Shown here: piece by piece, positions 17,943-27,580 of the stretch | Layout of the letters: each line of letters begins with the position of its first letter | How positions within the stretch are numbered: the stretch's first letter is position 1 | Position numbers and translations under genes: made by a program | Notes under the pieces: generated by a model | Told to the model about the DNA's origin: nothing | Database searches by the model: none | What the model saw: only the letters and a program-made list of their open reading frames with translations | Assembly (NCBI GenBank): GCA_964468435.1 | Contig: CAYXVE010000021.1 | Span: forward strand, 5,768-69,767 | Origin: JBCCTX01 sp964468435 | GTDB lineage: Bacteria; Bacteroidota; Bacteroidia; J057 | Length of the DNA stretch: 64,000 nucleotides | Direction of reading: 5' to 3'

Positions 17943-20144
17943 TCAATTCAGCCAATAAGACACTTTCGCTATCAGCTGACGATTCTTTGTCCGAAGTCTA
18001 TCGGGATAGGAATTGTCGGTGTAGACAATAAACAGATCCGATACAGGTGCAAAACGCCACTGAAAGCGCATGTTGACATTCATATTTTTGATCTGGTTGT
18101 TATATTGGAGAAAGGTTGTGAGGAACAAATTATCGGTAAAGGTAATATCCAATCTGGGACCAATCAGCACTAGGTCAGCATCATCGAAAGGATCGGGAAG
18201 CATGATTTTATTGTAGGAAGCCACCATCGCCAGACTTCCATATGGCTGCACTCGGTAGTTGATCGTCCCATTGAGGGCAAAGCGCTTACCGTTGAAAAAA
18301 CCACCATAGCGGGCATCTATATCGTAGTTGAAAAGCTTACGCGCGTCCGACTTGTAGATCAAAGCTAATTCGTTCCAGGTATATTCACTGCCTGTAGCCA
18401 GGGTATCACCATCTGTATTGGTAGGGTCGAATGAGTCCAGTAGTTTGACGAAACCATTTTCATATTCTGCGGTAAATGAACTTCTGTTAAGCCACTGAAA
18501 GGTGTAGCCGAGTTCAACTTCCCGGTCAGTCAGGTTGAAATCGGTATCCAGGAAATGGGTCATCTCTACTGAGGGTCCGTGATTGGCTAGACTTGAATTG
18601 GCTGGATAAAAGCGATACTGCAGTGCGGGATTCATCCGATGAAATCCTTTTCTACGAACGAAGCCGACTTCTGCCTGATAGTCATCCTGCACCCAGGCCT
18701 GATCCCAGGACACCGCCCAGATCTGGGTGGCATATTCTACCTGTGCAGACATGGCAAAGTCATTGGCCTGGCCTTCAGGTGTAAAGGCATGATGGTAAAA
18801 GACTTTACCCGTCCATTTGTTGTCGGCACTTGCCAGATTAAAGTCTACACCTGCTACCCGATTGAATTTGCTTCCCTGAAAAGTCGAATCGCTCTGGTCA
18901 GTCGTCCGCTCCCGGTTGACCATAAAGAAGCCCACGTTAGAGCGGCTGAAAATCTTCTTCTGCAATACAGCTACGCTAAAATTATTGGCGGGTATGTCGC
19001 CGCGTTCGCCAGTCTGGATGTTCATCAGCCCCAGGCGCCAGTCGCTTCCGAGTTTGCCGCTGAGGCGGGCACCAGCCCGCACCGGGCTGTCCAGCCCGAT
19101 GCGCCGGGAGAAAAACGGACGTATGCGCTCCGTACCTAAACTGGCAAAAAGATCACTGTTTTCCAGAAAAAACTGCCTCCGCTCCGGAAAAAACAGCTCA
19201 AACCGATCCAGATTCGTCACCTGACGATCTACTTCTACTTGCGAAAAATCTGGATTCACAGTTAGGTCCAGGTTCATGGAGGTAGATAGGGTCACCTTGG
19301 CATCAAACCCTACATCACCAGTCATAAGGGCATCGTTATCATCGGGATCTTCATAATCACGGGAAGCTCTTCCCGATATATAGGGGATCAGCGAAAAGCG
19401 TGTCCCAAGTTTAGGGGGTGGGCGGTCCCACACAAGCGTACCAGTATAGGCCAAACTGGCTGATTGAAATTGTCTGGGCACAGGTGCCCAACTCGATTTT
19501 TCGTTTTGCTTCAAGTCCAGACGGCTGAAATTGATGCCCCATTCTGTCACACCTTCCCGATACCGGATGCTCCTGAAGGGAATAGCAAATTCCGCAATCC
19601 ATTTATCCTCATGATTGACGATTTCTGAATACCATTTACAATCCCAATCCAGCGATACAAATCCCCCATTGGCTTGTAGTCCATCCCACTGTGCACCAGC
19701 AGCAGATATCCCAAAAGAAAAGCCATTAGTTTGATCATTGTAAGTATCCATGAAGGTCAGAAAATTATCATTTAACCCAAATGAAAAATCCCTGCGAAGC
19801 GATTCTACCGGACGCTTTCCTTTTGTCGTATCATGAGAAATGATCGCCATGTATATGTTTACATCGTCGTATGCGATCATGACCTCAGTCTGTGCACTGG
19901 CAAAGCCTGTATCAATAGGTAGTATTCGGTAAAAATCTTTGGCTCTTTCAGCCAATGACCATACTTCTTCATCAAGTACTCCATCAATTTTCATTTGTTC
20001 TTTTGTGTAGGCTGCATGGAGTTTGAATTGGTCGCGGTTGGGGGTCTGTTGACCTGACAGGGGATAGCAGGCAAAATACAGAAGCACACATGTAAGCCAT
20101 GGCTGGATAGTGATAGTAGTGATAGTGGAATCAAGAATCTTCAT
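17943..20144 (-). CDS. DUF5916 outer membrane protein with CBM9-like domain
   Basis: This 733-residue exported protein has a hydrophobic signal region at about residues 15-32. Residues about 40-220 form a CBM9-type domain (MKIDGVLDEEVWSLAERA, with AYDDVNIYMAI). DUF5916, a beta-strand-rich C-terminal region with alternating aromatic residues, fits a barrel. A block such as FFPERRQFFLENSDLFASL near 330-350 is typical of this family in Bacteroidota. The function is unknown; the carbohydrate-binding fold suggests a glycan link. It is divergent from the M1 peptidase. Confidence 0.88.
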   Translation of the reverse strand: MKILDSTITTITIQPWLTCVLLYFACYPLSGQQTPNRDQFKLHAAYTKEQMKIDGVLDEEVWSLAERAKDFYRILPIDTGFASAQTEVMIAYDDVNIYMAIISHDTTKGKRPVESLRRDFSFGLNDNFLTFMDTYNDQTNGFSFGISAAGAQWDGLQANGGFVSLDWDCKWYSEIVNHEDKWIAEFAIPFRSIRYREGVTEWGINFSRLDLKQNEKSSWAPVPRQFQSASLAYTGTLVWDRPPPKLGTRFSLIPYISGRASRDYEDPDDNDALMTGDVGFDAKVTLSTSMNLDLTVNPDFSQVEVDRQVTNLDRFELFFPERRQFFLENSDLFASLGTERIRPFFSRRIGLDSPVRAGARLSGKLGSDWRLGLMNIQTGERGDIPANNFSVAVLQKKIFSRSNVGFFMVNRERTTDQSDSTFQGSKFNRVAGVDFNLASADNKWTGKVFYHHAFTPEGQANDFAMSAQVEYATQIWAVSWDQAWVQDDYQAEVGFVRRKGFHRMNPALQYRFYPANSSLANHGPSVEMTHFLDTDFNLTDREVELGYTFQWLNRSSFTAEYENGFVKLLDSFDPTNTDGDTLATGSEYTWNELALIYKSDARKLFNYDIDARYGGFFNGKRFALNGTINYRVQPYGSLAMVASYNKIMLPDPFDDADLVLIGPRLDITFTDNLFLTTFLQYNNQIKNMNVNMRFQWRFAPVSDLFIVYTDNSYPDRLRTKNRQLIAKVSYWLN

Positions 20145-20253
20145 AGAACAGTGTCAGGATTGTGGTGGGGGAGAAATATAAGGATATTATTTTATTGTTC
20201 TCGAAACAGATAATTTGTTACTTCATAATTCTTCAAACTTATCAATAACTCGT

Positions 20254-21936
20254 ATGAACCGATCACCTCTATTTTGTCTGGTTGTCTTTATTTCATTGAT
20301 TTCAAACATCCACTCTCAGGTGCCTATCCATGATTCGGGAGGTCCTCTGATGCCTGAACAGGCAGCATATGACGTTACCTACTACGATCTTACGCTACAG
20401 ATCTTTCCAAATCAGAGGGCGATTGATGGAAAACTTCAGATGGATGCCAAGATCGTACAACCGGTTGACCACATCGTAATGGATTTGGATACTACTTTTG
20501 AGATTAGTGCAATCAGTGAATGGGTAAATGGGGGGCAGATAGCGCGTCCCTTTGAGCGAAAAATTGGAAAAATCTGGATCGACATGACCCGGACCTTGCA
20601 GCCTGGGCAGCGATTTACAGTTGAAGTAGCTTACAATGGCCAACCTAGAGAAGCACCTAATCCGCCATGGGATGGCGGGTTTACCTGGGATAAAACAGCA
20701 GATGGTTCTCATTGGATTGCTACTTCCTGCCAGAAACAGGGGGCCGATCTATGGTGGCCCAACAAGGATCATGTTTCAGATGAGCCGGATTCTGTAGGGT
20801 TACATATTCGTGTTCCACAGCCATTAATCGTTGCTTCTAACGGACGGCTGAGAAATCAGGAAGTTTACAGCGATGGAACACAGACCTTTCACTGGCATGT
20901 GTCTACTTCTATCAACAACTATAATGTAGCGTTGAATATAGCTCCTTACGAAGTGATCGAGGGAGAAATGAAAAGCATTGCCGGGGATATTTTCCCTGTA
21001 TATTTCTGGGTTTTACCAGAGGATCTGGAAAATGGTCAAAAACTATTCCCCCAAATACTGGATCATTTGCGTTTTTATGAAGAGACATTGGGTCCGTATC
21101 CTTTCCGTGCTGACAAATATGGGGTTGCGCAAACTCCGCATTTGGGCATGGAGCATCAGACCATCATCGCTTATGGAGCTGATTTTGAAAACTCTTCCAT
21201 GACAGGGGTTGACTGGGGCTATGATGACCTGCATCATCACGAATTGGGGCATGAGTGGTGGGGAAATCTGGTAACCTGCACAGACTGGCGGGATGCATGG
21301 ATTCATGAAGGATTTTGTACGTACATGCAGGGATTATATGTAGAGGAAAATGAAGGTTGGGAGGGGCTAAAACGATTTATGGCGCGCAGTCGCTTCTTTA
21401 GTAATGCATTGCCCATTGCTCCACGGGAAACAAAATCTTCGGTAGATGCCTGGAAAGCACCCATATATCCCAAAGGTGCTTGGATTCTACACAGTCTACG
21501 GGCAGTGGTAGGAGATTCAGCCTTCTTTGAGATCCTGCGACGTACGACTTATCCCGATCCGGATATGGAAAGTGTAACGGATGGCAGCCATACACGTTTT
21601 ATAACTACAAATGAGTTCAAGCATACGGCAGAAGCGATAAGTGGGGAGGATTTGGATTGGTTTTTTGAGGTATATGTTCGTCAACCCGAGCTCCCCAAGC
21701 TAAACGCCGAGCGTAATGGCAATCAGCTTACCCTGTCATGGGACGTTCCTGAAAACCTGGACTTTCAAATGCCCCTGGAAATCCAGATCGGTGATGAAAA
21801 ACAGCAGGTACTAGTGCCCAAGGAAGGTGTCAGCATGACGGTAGATGCGGAAAAATCCCTTTCGATTGATCCGGACTATCGAGTACTATTTGAGGCAGAT
21901 AAAAATCTTAATTTGAAAGGTAAATCAAAAAACTAG
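20254..21936 (+). CDS. M1 family metallopeptidase (aminopeptidase N type)
   Basis: This is a 560-residue exported zinc peptidase. I start at the ATG at 20254, which gives the signal MNRSPLFCLVVFISLISNIH; a frame to 20215 exists. The zinc site is HELGHEWWGN with the third ligand in WIHEGFCTYM. The exopeptidase motif is LGMEHQT, a variant of GAMEN. The protein is shorter than full APN because it lacks the large C-terminal helical domain. It ends 3 bases before the aldehyde dehydrogenase ATG, so both are probably one transcript. Confidence 0.93.
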   Translation: MNRSPLFCLVVFISLISNIHSQVPIHDSGGPLMPEQAAYDVTYYDLTLQIFPNQRAIDGKLQMDAKIVQPVDHIVMDLDTTFEISAISEWVNGGQIARPFERKIGKIWIDMTRTLQPGQRFTVEVAYNGQPREAPNPPWDGGFTWDKTADGSHWIATSCQKQGADLWWPNKDHVSDEPDSVGLHIRVPQPLIVASNGRLRNQEVYSDGTQTFHWHVSTSINNYNVALNIAPYEVIEGEMKSIAGDIFPVYFWVLPEDLENGQKLFPQILDHLRFYEETLGPYPFRADKYGVAQTPHLGMEHQTIIAYGADFENSSMTGVDWGYDDLHHHELGHEWWGNLVTCTDWRDAWIHEGFCTYMQGLYVEENEGWEGLKRFMARSRFFSNALPIAPRETKSSVDAWKAPIYPKGAWILHSLRAVVGDSAFFEILRRTTYPDPDMESVTDGSHTRFITTNEFKHTAEAISGEDLDWFFEVYVRQPELPKLNAERNGNQLTLSWDVPENLDFQMPLEIQIGDEKQQVLVPKEGVSMTVDAEKSLSIDPDYRVLFEADKNLNLKGKSKN

Positions 21937-21939
21937 CTT

Positions 21940-23382
21940 ATGGAATCTACTACCATCCCACGTGAAATACCTACCCTTGATCAGGCATCTATAGCGGAAT
22001 TGTTTGAGCGGCAAAAAGTAAAAGCCCTACAACTCGCACTGACCGGATGCCGCGAACGTAAAGCAAAGCTGAAAAAGCTCATGGATTGGATGGATGCACA
22101 TCAGGAAGAGATTCAGCAGGAAATCTATAAGGATTTTCGAAAATCGCCCACAGAATTCTACATTTCAGAACATCTGGTTGTACGTGGGGAAATTAAGTAT
22201 ACCATGAACCATCTCAGACGTTGGATGAGACGTAAGAAGGTATCCACGCCAATCGTATATTTGGGAACCCAATCATATATACACTACGAACCCAAAGGTG
22301 TATGTCTAATCATATCTCCCTGGAACTATCCCTTTTCGCTGGCCATTAAACCACTCATTAGCTGTATTGCGGCTGGAAACACGGCTATTCTGAAACCTTC
22401 TGAAATGACTCCCTATGCATCAGGTCTTATTAAACAGATGATTGAGGAAATTTTTGAACCTGATGAAGTGACAGTTGTGGAAGGGGGTGTTGATATTTCG
22501 CAAAGACTGTTATCGCTACCATTTGATCATATCTTTTTCACGGGTAGTCCGCGTGTAGGTAAGATCGTCATGGAAGCAGCTTCAAAACATCTGACCTCCG
22601 TTACGCTGGAATTGGGTGGAAAATCTCCTTGTATCATAGATCCATCTGCCAACATTAGACAGTCTGCAGAGCGGATTGCATGGGGCAAATGGCTCAATAA
22701 TGGCCAAACCTGTATAGCACCTGACTATCTGTTGGTGCACGAGTCAGTAAAGGATTCATTGATCGATGAAATTGAAAAAGCTGTCAACAAAATGTATAAT
22801 CCAGAAGGAGCGGGCTTTGATCAGTCTCAGGATTATGATCGCATGGTCAATGAAAAGCATTTTCACAGGCTCAGAGATCTAATGGATCAAACGCTGAGGG
22901 AAGGAGGCCATTTGGCATTTGGAGGAGAGGTAGACATCTCTCAAAACTATATAGCTCCGACGGTAATTTTCAATGTCAGTAAAGATATGGGGATTATGGA
23001 GGAAGAAATATTTGGTCCTATTTTGCCGGTAATCACTTATAGAGATCAGGAAGAAGTGCTGGAAGTTATACACCATCTTCCTAAGCCGTTGGCTATGTAT
23101 ATTTTTGCCAAAGACCGGACATTCAAAGACTTTTTCTTGAATCGGACCAGCGCCGGAGGTACTGTGATTAACGAGACCCTGATCCATTTTGGACATCATG
23201 CGCTGCCTTTTGGTGGAGTAAACAACAGTGGCATAGGTAAGTCAGGCGGGAAATATGGATTTATTGAATTTTCTAACCAGAGAGGAGTGATCGAGCAACG
23301 CTGGGGAACTATTAAACCTTTCTATCCTCCATATACAGATCGAGTGAAGAAGTTGGTGAAACTGGTAGAGAGATTTTTTTAA
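21940..23382 (+). CDS. Aldehyde dehydrogenase (class 3-like)
   Basis: This 480-residue NAD(P)-dependent aldehyde dehydrogenase oxidises aldehydes to acids. The general-base Glu is in TLELGGKSPC, and the nucleophilic Cys in NNGQTCIAPDYLL. The cofactor-binding FFTGSPRVGK and the IFGPILPV block are also present. The sequence without a long N-terminal extension, with SPWNYPFSLAIKPL, fits the class 3 (fatty-aldehyde/coniferyl-aldehyde) group. It is likely co-transcribed with the M1 peptidase 3 bases upstream, although a functional link is not obvious. Confidence 0.94.
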   Translation: MESTTIPREIPTLDQASIAELFERQKVKALQLALTGCRERKAKLKKLMDWMDAHQEEIQQEIYKDFRKSPTEFYISEHLVVRGEIKYTMNHLRRWMRRKKVSTPIVYLGTQSYIHYEPKGVCLIISPWNYPFSLAIKPLISCIAAGNTAILKPSEMTPYASGLIKQMIEEIFEPDEVTVVEGGVDISQRLLSLPFDHIFFTGSPRVGKIVMEAASKHLTSVTLELGGKSPCIIDPSANIRQSAERIAWGKWLNNGQTCIAPDYLLVHESVKDSLIDEIEKAVNKMYNPEGAGFDQSQDYDRMVNEKHFHRLRDLMDQTLREGGHLAFGGEVDISQNYIAPTVIFNVSKDMGIMEEEIFGPILPVITYRDQEEVLEVIHHLPKPLAMYIFAKDRTFKDFFLNRTSAGGTVINETLIHFGHHALPFGGVNNSGIGKSGGKYGFIEFSNQRGVIEQRWGTIKPFYPPYTDRVKKLVKLVERFF

Positions 23383-23443
23383 AAAGGTTAATCTGTAATT
23401 GATCATCTTTTCGAATCCTGTAGATGATGTCTAAATCAACCCT

Positions 23444-24670
23444 TTACGCTTTTACAAGCTCCAATACAGTAATCTCAGGGGGTATGCCTAATCTTCCTGA
23501 AAAACCAGCAAAACCAAAGCCACGGTTGACATAGATATAGCGTTTGTCTTTTTCATATAGTCCAGCCCATTGCGCATAGACATATTGGATAGGACTCCAC
23601 TTGATACCAGGAATCTCGATTCCAAACTGGCAACCATGGGTATGCCCTGAAAAGGTAATATCTACATCCGATTCGGGAAGGATTTCATCTTCCCAATGGG
23701 AAGGGTCATGGGAAAGCAGCAATTTTATTGGCATGTGTTCTATACCGGCGAGGGCTTCCCTGAGTTTTCCAAAACGAGGAAAGCGGGTATATCTACTCCA
23801 ATTTTCTACACCTATTACGGCCAGTTGATCCACTTCTTTTTCAATAATGTGATGCTGGTTCATTAACAGATTCCAGCCCATAGCTTTATGTGTATCCAGC
23901 ATTTGCTGGTGGTGAATGGCCCAGTCCTCTTCCGTTTTTATATGGTGTGAATAATGACCATAATCGTGATTTCCCAGGGTAGAAAATACTCCATGTGGAG
24001 CAGATAGGCTGGATAAAATATCCTCATAACCTTCTACTTCACGGATGTCATCATTGACCAAATCCCCCGTGAAGAAAATCACATCAGATTGTTGATCATT
24101 GATCAGTTGTATACCTTTGGCTACAGCTTCTTTATTTTCAAAACTACCGATGTGAAAATCAGAAATATGAGTTATCCGGAATCCATCAAACGCTTTCGGT
24201 AAATTAGGGAGTAAAATGCGTACCTTTTTTACCTGAAAATTGTATTTGCCTTTAACCATTGCATAAACCAAGCCAGCAAAGGGTATAGCTGCAATTCCTA
24301 CAGCCATCTGACTGATAAATTTAGCCCTCGAAATTGTCACATCCGTTTTGGGGACAGATATTCCCTCACTTCGGATCATTAAGGATTGTATGACCCAGCG
24401 GCTGGCATCTTCGATGATCAGAAACAGGATAATGATTAGTTTTGGCGTGTAGAGTGTAAATAAAATGCTGAGGTAGAGATAAGCATACTTTATGGGAAAA
24501 GTAGCTCTTCCCTGAAACAATGCAAAACCTATCCAGCTCGCATATACAAGCAAGTGTATAAACCAGTAACCATATGCTGTCCAGGATTTATGGGAACCAA
24601 GAGCTTTGAAGGCTTGAAATCCATAGATATCAAGTAGGATCATGGGTAAAAGCGCAAGCAACCACTTCAT
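23444..24670 (-). CDS. Membrane metallophosphoesterase
   Basis: This 408-residue protein has about four N-terminal membrane helices (from MKWLLALLPMILLDIYG to about residue 90), a further hydrophobic segment near 115-140, and a calcineurin-like catalytic domain from about 165. The metal motifs are all present: DFHIGS, FTGDLVND, LGNHDYG, LLSHDP and SGHTHGCQ. This is the YaeI/YkuE-like group of membrane-attached phosphoesterases, some of which cleave UDP-2,3-diacylglucosamine. The exact substrate is uncertain. Confidence 0.92.
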   Translation of the reverse strand: MKWLLALLPMILLDIYGFQAFKALGSHKSWTAYGYWFIHLLVYASWIGFALFQGRATFPIKYAYLYLSILFTLYTPKLIIILFLIIEDASRWVIQSLMIRSEGISVPKTDVTISRAKFISQMAVGIAAIPFAGLVYAMVKGKYNFQVKKVRILLPNLPKAFDGFRITHISDFHIGSFENKEAVAKGIQLINDQQSDVIFFTGDLVNDDIREVEGYEDILSSLSAPHGVFSTLGNHDYGHYSHHIKTEEDWAIHHQQMLDTHKAMGWNLLMNQHHIIEKEVDQLAVIGVENWSRYTRFPRFGKLREALAGIEHMPIKLLLSHDPSHWEDEILPESDVDITFSGHTHGCQFGIEIPGIKWSPIQYVYAQWAGLYEKDKRYIYVNRGFGFAGFSGRLGIPPEITVLELVKA

Positions 24671-24761
24671 CTTTCTTCAACGGTTAATAAGATCTGTCGT
24701 ATACTGATGATCATCTACTGATCAAAGTTTAAAAGCGCTGTTAATCAAGTTTCAAACAATG

Positions 24762-24803
24762 ATACAAGCTTTTTACGGGCTTTTGCACCCAATAAGCTTG
24801 TAT
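24762..24803. repeat. Two-tier hairpin between rimM and the phosphoesterase
   Basis: ATACAAGCTT at 24762-24771 pairs with AAGCTTGTAT at 24794-24803. The 22-base loop holds a further GGG and CCC that can pair. No T-run follows on either strand. It may be the processed 3' end of the rpsP-rimM transcript or a leader structure of the phosphoesterase gene. Confidence 0.45.
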
Positions 24804-24908
24804 AGCAAAATTAAGGCCTTAATTCAATAATTGTTTTGTCTGGTGGTTGGAAATGCTTGCAGATTAAGGTATTTTAATAATTAATTAAAATTGAATTAAC
24901 AGTATTAC

Positions 24909-25031
24909 ATGCATATTCAGATTGATTTGACTCTATCCAGGTATACGGTTGACAGGTATTTTTCAGAAAGTAAGGTTCCTACTAGACTGGACGATTTTTA
25001 TAAAGATTCGGATGAGCACAAGGAATCATAG
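24909..25031 (+). CDS. Possible 40-residue protein
   Basis: An open frame from MHIQIDLTLSRYTVDRYFSE to a charged end (DSDEHKES) lies alone in the 467-base space between the phosphoesterase and rimM, on the opposite strand. An A/T-rich stretch precedes it. I recognise no family, and a chance frame is the more likely reading. Nothing else is seen in this space apart from the hairpin at 24762. Confidence 0.2.
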   Translation: MHIQIDLTLSRYTVDRYFSESKVPTRLDDFYKDSDEHKES

Positions 25032-25137
25032 GAGGAGTGGTGGCCAGATAGATCACTGATCACAGACAATTGATCAATACATATTTCTAACAGAACAAAG
25101 CAGTTGATTATTGGGATAATTTTTGTTGACAATCTTC

Positions 25138-25674
25138 CTACTCTTCTTCCCCGATGTACAATTCTATGAGCCCTTCAGGCAGCCGGGTACGTAGTATTCT
25201 CTGTGATTTGTCTACAGAGACGATAATCTCTACAGCTGATGGAATCAATACTTCCCTTCCTTTATATCTCATAACGAACAAATCTTGGGGACCTGTCTCC
25301 ACGATATCTTCCAACACACCAAGTGTACCATACTTTTCATCCTCAATGGTGAATCCCAGGACCTCATAGTAGTAAAACTGATCTTTGGGTAGTTTGGGAA
25401 GTTCAGATTCTTGTATAAACAGGACACTACCTGCAAGGGTTTCCGCATCATCACGAGTATCAACATCCTTAAACTTTACGATGACAAATTTATCCGCAGG
25501 TCTGATTTTGGATATTTCCAATAATCGGGGTTGTTGTTCTTTTTGGGCAATCCAAATGGATTTCCGAGATAGATATTCATTGATATCATGAACGTCGAAG
25601 ACAGCTTTTACCTCTCCACGTATTCCATGTGCTTTTGCAATATATCCGACTTCGACGTATTCCTCACGTATCAT
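25138..25674 (-). CDS. rimM: RimM, 16S rRNA processing protein
   Basis: RimM binds S19 and helps assemble the 30S head. The 178-residue protein has the N-terminal RimM domain starting with VGYIAKAHGIRGEVKA and the C-terminal PRC-barrel domain (YYYEVLGF, and PQDLFVMRYKGREVLIP). It follows rpsP on the same strand, the standard order, 46 bases after the rpsP stop proposed here. An operon under the rpsP promoter is likely. Confidence 0.96.
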   Translation of the reverse strand: MIREEYVEVGYIAKAHGIRGEVKAVFDVHDINEYLSRKSIWIAQKEQQPRLLEISKIRPADKFVIVKFKDVDTRDDAETLAGSVLFIQESELPKLPKDQFYYYEVLGFTIEDEKYGTLGVLEDIVETGPQDLFVMRYKGREVLIPSAVEIIVSVDKSQRILRTRLPEGLIELYIGEEE

Positions 25675-25720
25675 AAATCAGGTAGAAGAGAGAAAGAGCT
25701 GAGTATTATCAGATAGAGGA

Positions 25721-26499
25721 TTAGTTTTTGGAAACTTCTGGGTCCTCTATCTTTTCATTATCATCATCTGAATCTTCAGTTTCTGCTTGANNNNNNNNNN
25801 NNNNNNNNNNNNNNNNNNNNNNNNNNNNNNNNNNNNNNNNNNNNNNNNNNNNNNNNNNNNNNNNNNNNNNNNNNNNNNNNNNNNNNNNNNAGCTTCAGGT
25901 GCTGGGGTATCTTCAGCTTCAGGTGCTGGGGTATCTTCAGCTTCAGGTGTTGGAGTATCTTCAGCTTCAGGTGTTGGGGTATCTTCAGCAGCAGTCGCTT
26001 CGACAGCTACCACTGCTTCTTCTTCTTTAGCAGCATCTGCTTCTCCTTCTGAATTTGCCTCCTCTGTCGCTGATTCAGGTTCAGTGGTTGATCTGTGTTC
26101 TGCCATTTCGACCATCGGAGTATCTTCAAGAGGTTTTCCGTGAACGTCAACCTGGATAAATTTTTTCTTTTTCCTGGCTTTTTTCATTTCCCACCAACTG
26201 TTGAAGATTCGTTCCATCTCCTCATCATTTTTTCCTTGTTTGATCAAGGCAAATTTAAGTGTTACGCCTGCATGACGGAGAATAGAACGTACTGTATGGG
26301 TGGGTTGAGCACCAACACTTAACCATTTAAGTGCTAATTCATGATCTACAAAAATATGGGCAGGGTTGGTTATAGGATTATAGAAACCTACTTTCTCAAT
26401 ATACTTCCCATCCCTGGGTGCTCTGGAATCGGCTACCACGATAGAGTAATGTGGTGCTTTTTTTCTTCCTTGTCTTCTAAGTCTTAATTTTACTGGCAT
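25721..26499 (-). CDS. rpsP: Ribosomal protein S16 with long acidic repeat tail, interrupted by an assembly gap
   Basis: Residues 1-80 are a normal S16 (MPVKLRLRRQGRKKAPHYSI, then VGFYNPITNP). A basic stretch (ARKKKKF) and a long Glu/Ala/Pro tail follow, with at least four EDTPTPEA or EDTPAPEA units that run into 100 Ns. Beyond the gap, the frame carried through the 100 Ns gives an unnatural basic end. One base off, the DNA reads QAETEDSDDDNEKIEDPEVS and ends at a TAA at 25723-25721, in keeping with the acidic tail. The gap length is thus a placeholder, and the true gap should be 2 modulo 3 bases. Acidic S16 tails are known in Bacteroidota; the repeat is the odd part. Confidence 0.92.
25791..25890. 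other. Assembly gap (100 N)
   Basis: Exactly 100 undetermined bases lie inside the rpsP repeat tract. The round number and the frame conflict on the two sides show that it is a filler of unknown true length. Confidence 0.98.
25891..25986 (-). repeat. 24-bp coding tandem repeat in rpsP, truncated by the gap
   Basis: Four head-to-tail 24-base units are seen, starting at 25891, 25915, 25939 and 25963. The first two are identical and the others differ by one or two bases. Each encodes eight residues of the type EDTPxPEA. The array continues into the gap, so the copy number is unknown. Confidence 0.95.
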
Positions 26500-26550
26500 A
26501 TAAGTTATTTGAAATTCCCTTATAGGGAGTTTCCTTAGTTAATTGAGGTG

Positions 26551-26584
26551 CAAATATACAGGGTTACGTATTATCTAACAACAA
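26551..26584 (-). promoter_or_regulatory. Promoter of the rpsP-rimM operon
   Basis: The minus strand has TATATTTG at 26558-26551, a perfect TAnnTTTG. TTG triplets at 26584-26582 and 26581-26579 lie 20 to 23 bases upstream, the spacing expected for the primary sigma factor of Bacteroidota. The start codon is 52 bases downstream. Confidence 0.6.
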
Positions 26585-26684
26585 TATCCCTAAATTATTT
26601 AACTATTTTGTAATCCTGAGATTGTATTTGATATACCGTAATCAAAATTACTTTACTTTGATTACAGAGTATTTAGTCGGAGAA

Positions 26685-27266
26685 ATGCTAAAGAGGTATA
26701 GTACTAGTGCAACATACATGGTAGCTGGCGTAGATGAGGCAGGAAGAGGTTGTCTGGCAGGCCCGGTAGTGGCTGCTGCTGTGATATTGCCTGCACATGT
26801 GGAAATACCAGGGTTAAATGATTCAAAGTTGCTTACACATAAGCAACGTATGCTCCTAAGGCCTCTTATTCTGGAAAAAGCTCATGCATGGTGTATCGGG
26901 ATGATTTCTTCGCAAAGAATAGATCAGGTCAATATTCTAAATGCATCGTTTGAGTCCATGCATGAAGCTATACAGGGGCTATGTGTGGCACCTCAGATCT
27001 TGCTCATTGATGGAAACCGTTTTCATCCTTACCCGGGCATTCATCATGAATGCGTAATCAAAGGGGACAGCAAGTATCTATCCATTGCGGCTGCTTCCAT
27101 TCTCGCCAAAACTTACCGGGATGAAGTGATGTGCATGCTTCATGAACAGTACTGTAATTACGGATGGGAAAAAAATAAAGGTTATCCTACCAAAACACAT
27201 AAGATGGCTATTGCACAATTTGGGCCTACGCCCTATCACCGGAAATCTTTTCGTTGGGCAGTGTAG
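26685..27266 (+). CDS. rnhB: Ribonuclease HII
   Basis: The enzyme removes RNA from RNA-DNA hybrids and single ribonucleotides from DNA. I place the start at the ATG at 26685 (193 residues); the frame is open to 26622, but that extension has no family counterpart. The catalytic block AGVDEAGRGCLAGPVVAAAV, the second acidic site in LLIDGN, the VIKGDSKYLSIAAASILAK block, and the ending GYPTKTH are all intact. It is divergent from rpsP. Confidence 0.95.
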   Translation: MLKRYSTSATYMVAGVDEAGRGCLAGPVVAAAVILPAHVEIPGLNDSKLLTHKQRMLLRPLILEKAHAWCIGMISSQRIDQVNILNASFESMHEAIQGLCVAPQILLIDGNRFHPYPGIHHECVIKGDSKYLSIAAASILAKTYRDEVMCMLHEQYCNYGWEKNKGYPTKTHKMAIAQFGPTPYHRKSFRWAV

Positions 27267-27580
27267 CAATTGGTTATGACCAACTCTTTAATGGGATAGC
27301 CCCTAAACAATGTTATGGTTGAAGAATGTGTTCAAGCACTATAATGAAGTTCCAATTCAAGAGACTTATTTTGATTCATTATAAATTAGCAATAAGTTAT
27401 TAAACATAAATGCTTTCACCTGGAATATTCGTTAATTTTAATATTGTGAAATATATGACAGGTAATATATATGCATTCTTCATATTGCTATTGGCATATA
27501 AAAAGTGTAGATTCCTCGACTTTGATAGGAATTTCTACATTATCGAATTAAATCCTTCATGAACTACAACTCATCAAGTT
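27267..27580. other. Intergenic stretch with a leader hairpin
   Basis: No gene is seen. TGTAG and ATTCCT at 27506-27516 pair with AGGAAT and CTACA at 27527-27539, leaving a two-base bulge and a 10-base loop. The hairpin ends 41 bases before the molybdenum hydroxylase operon and could sit in its leader. Confidence 0.35.

Noticed and set aside
18639..19139. 166-residue plus-strand frame
   Set aside because: Antisense to the DUF5916 barrel protein; no own family features.
25891..25986. CRISPR-like array
   Set aside because: Units of 24 bases join directly without spacers and stay in the rpsP frame; it is a coding tandem repeat.
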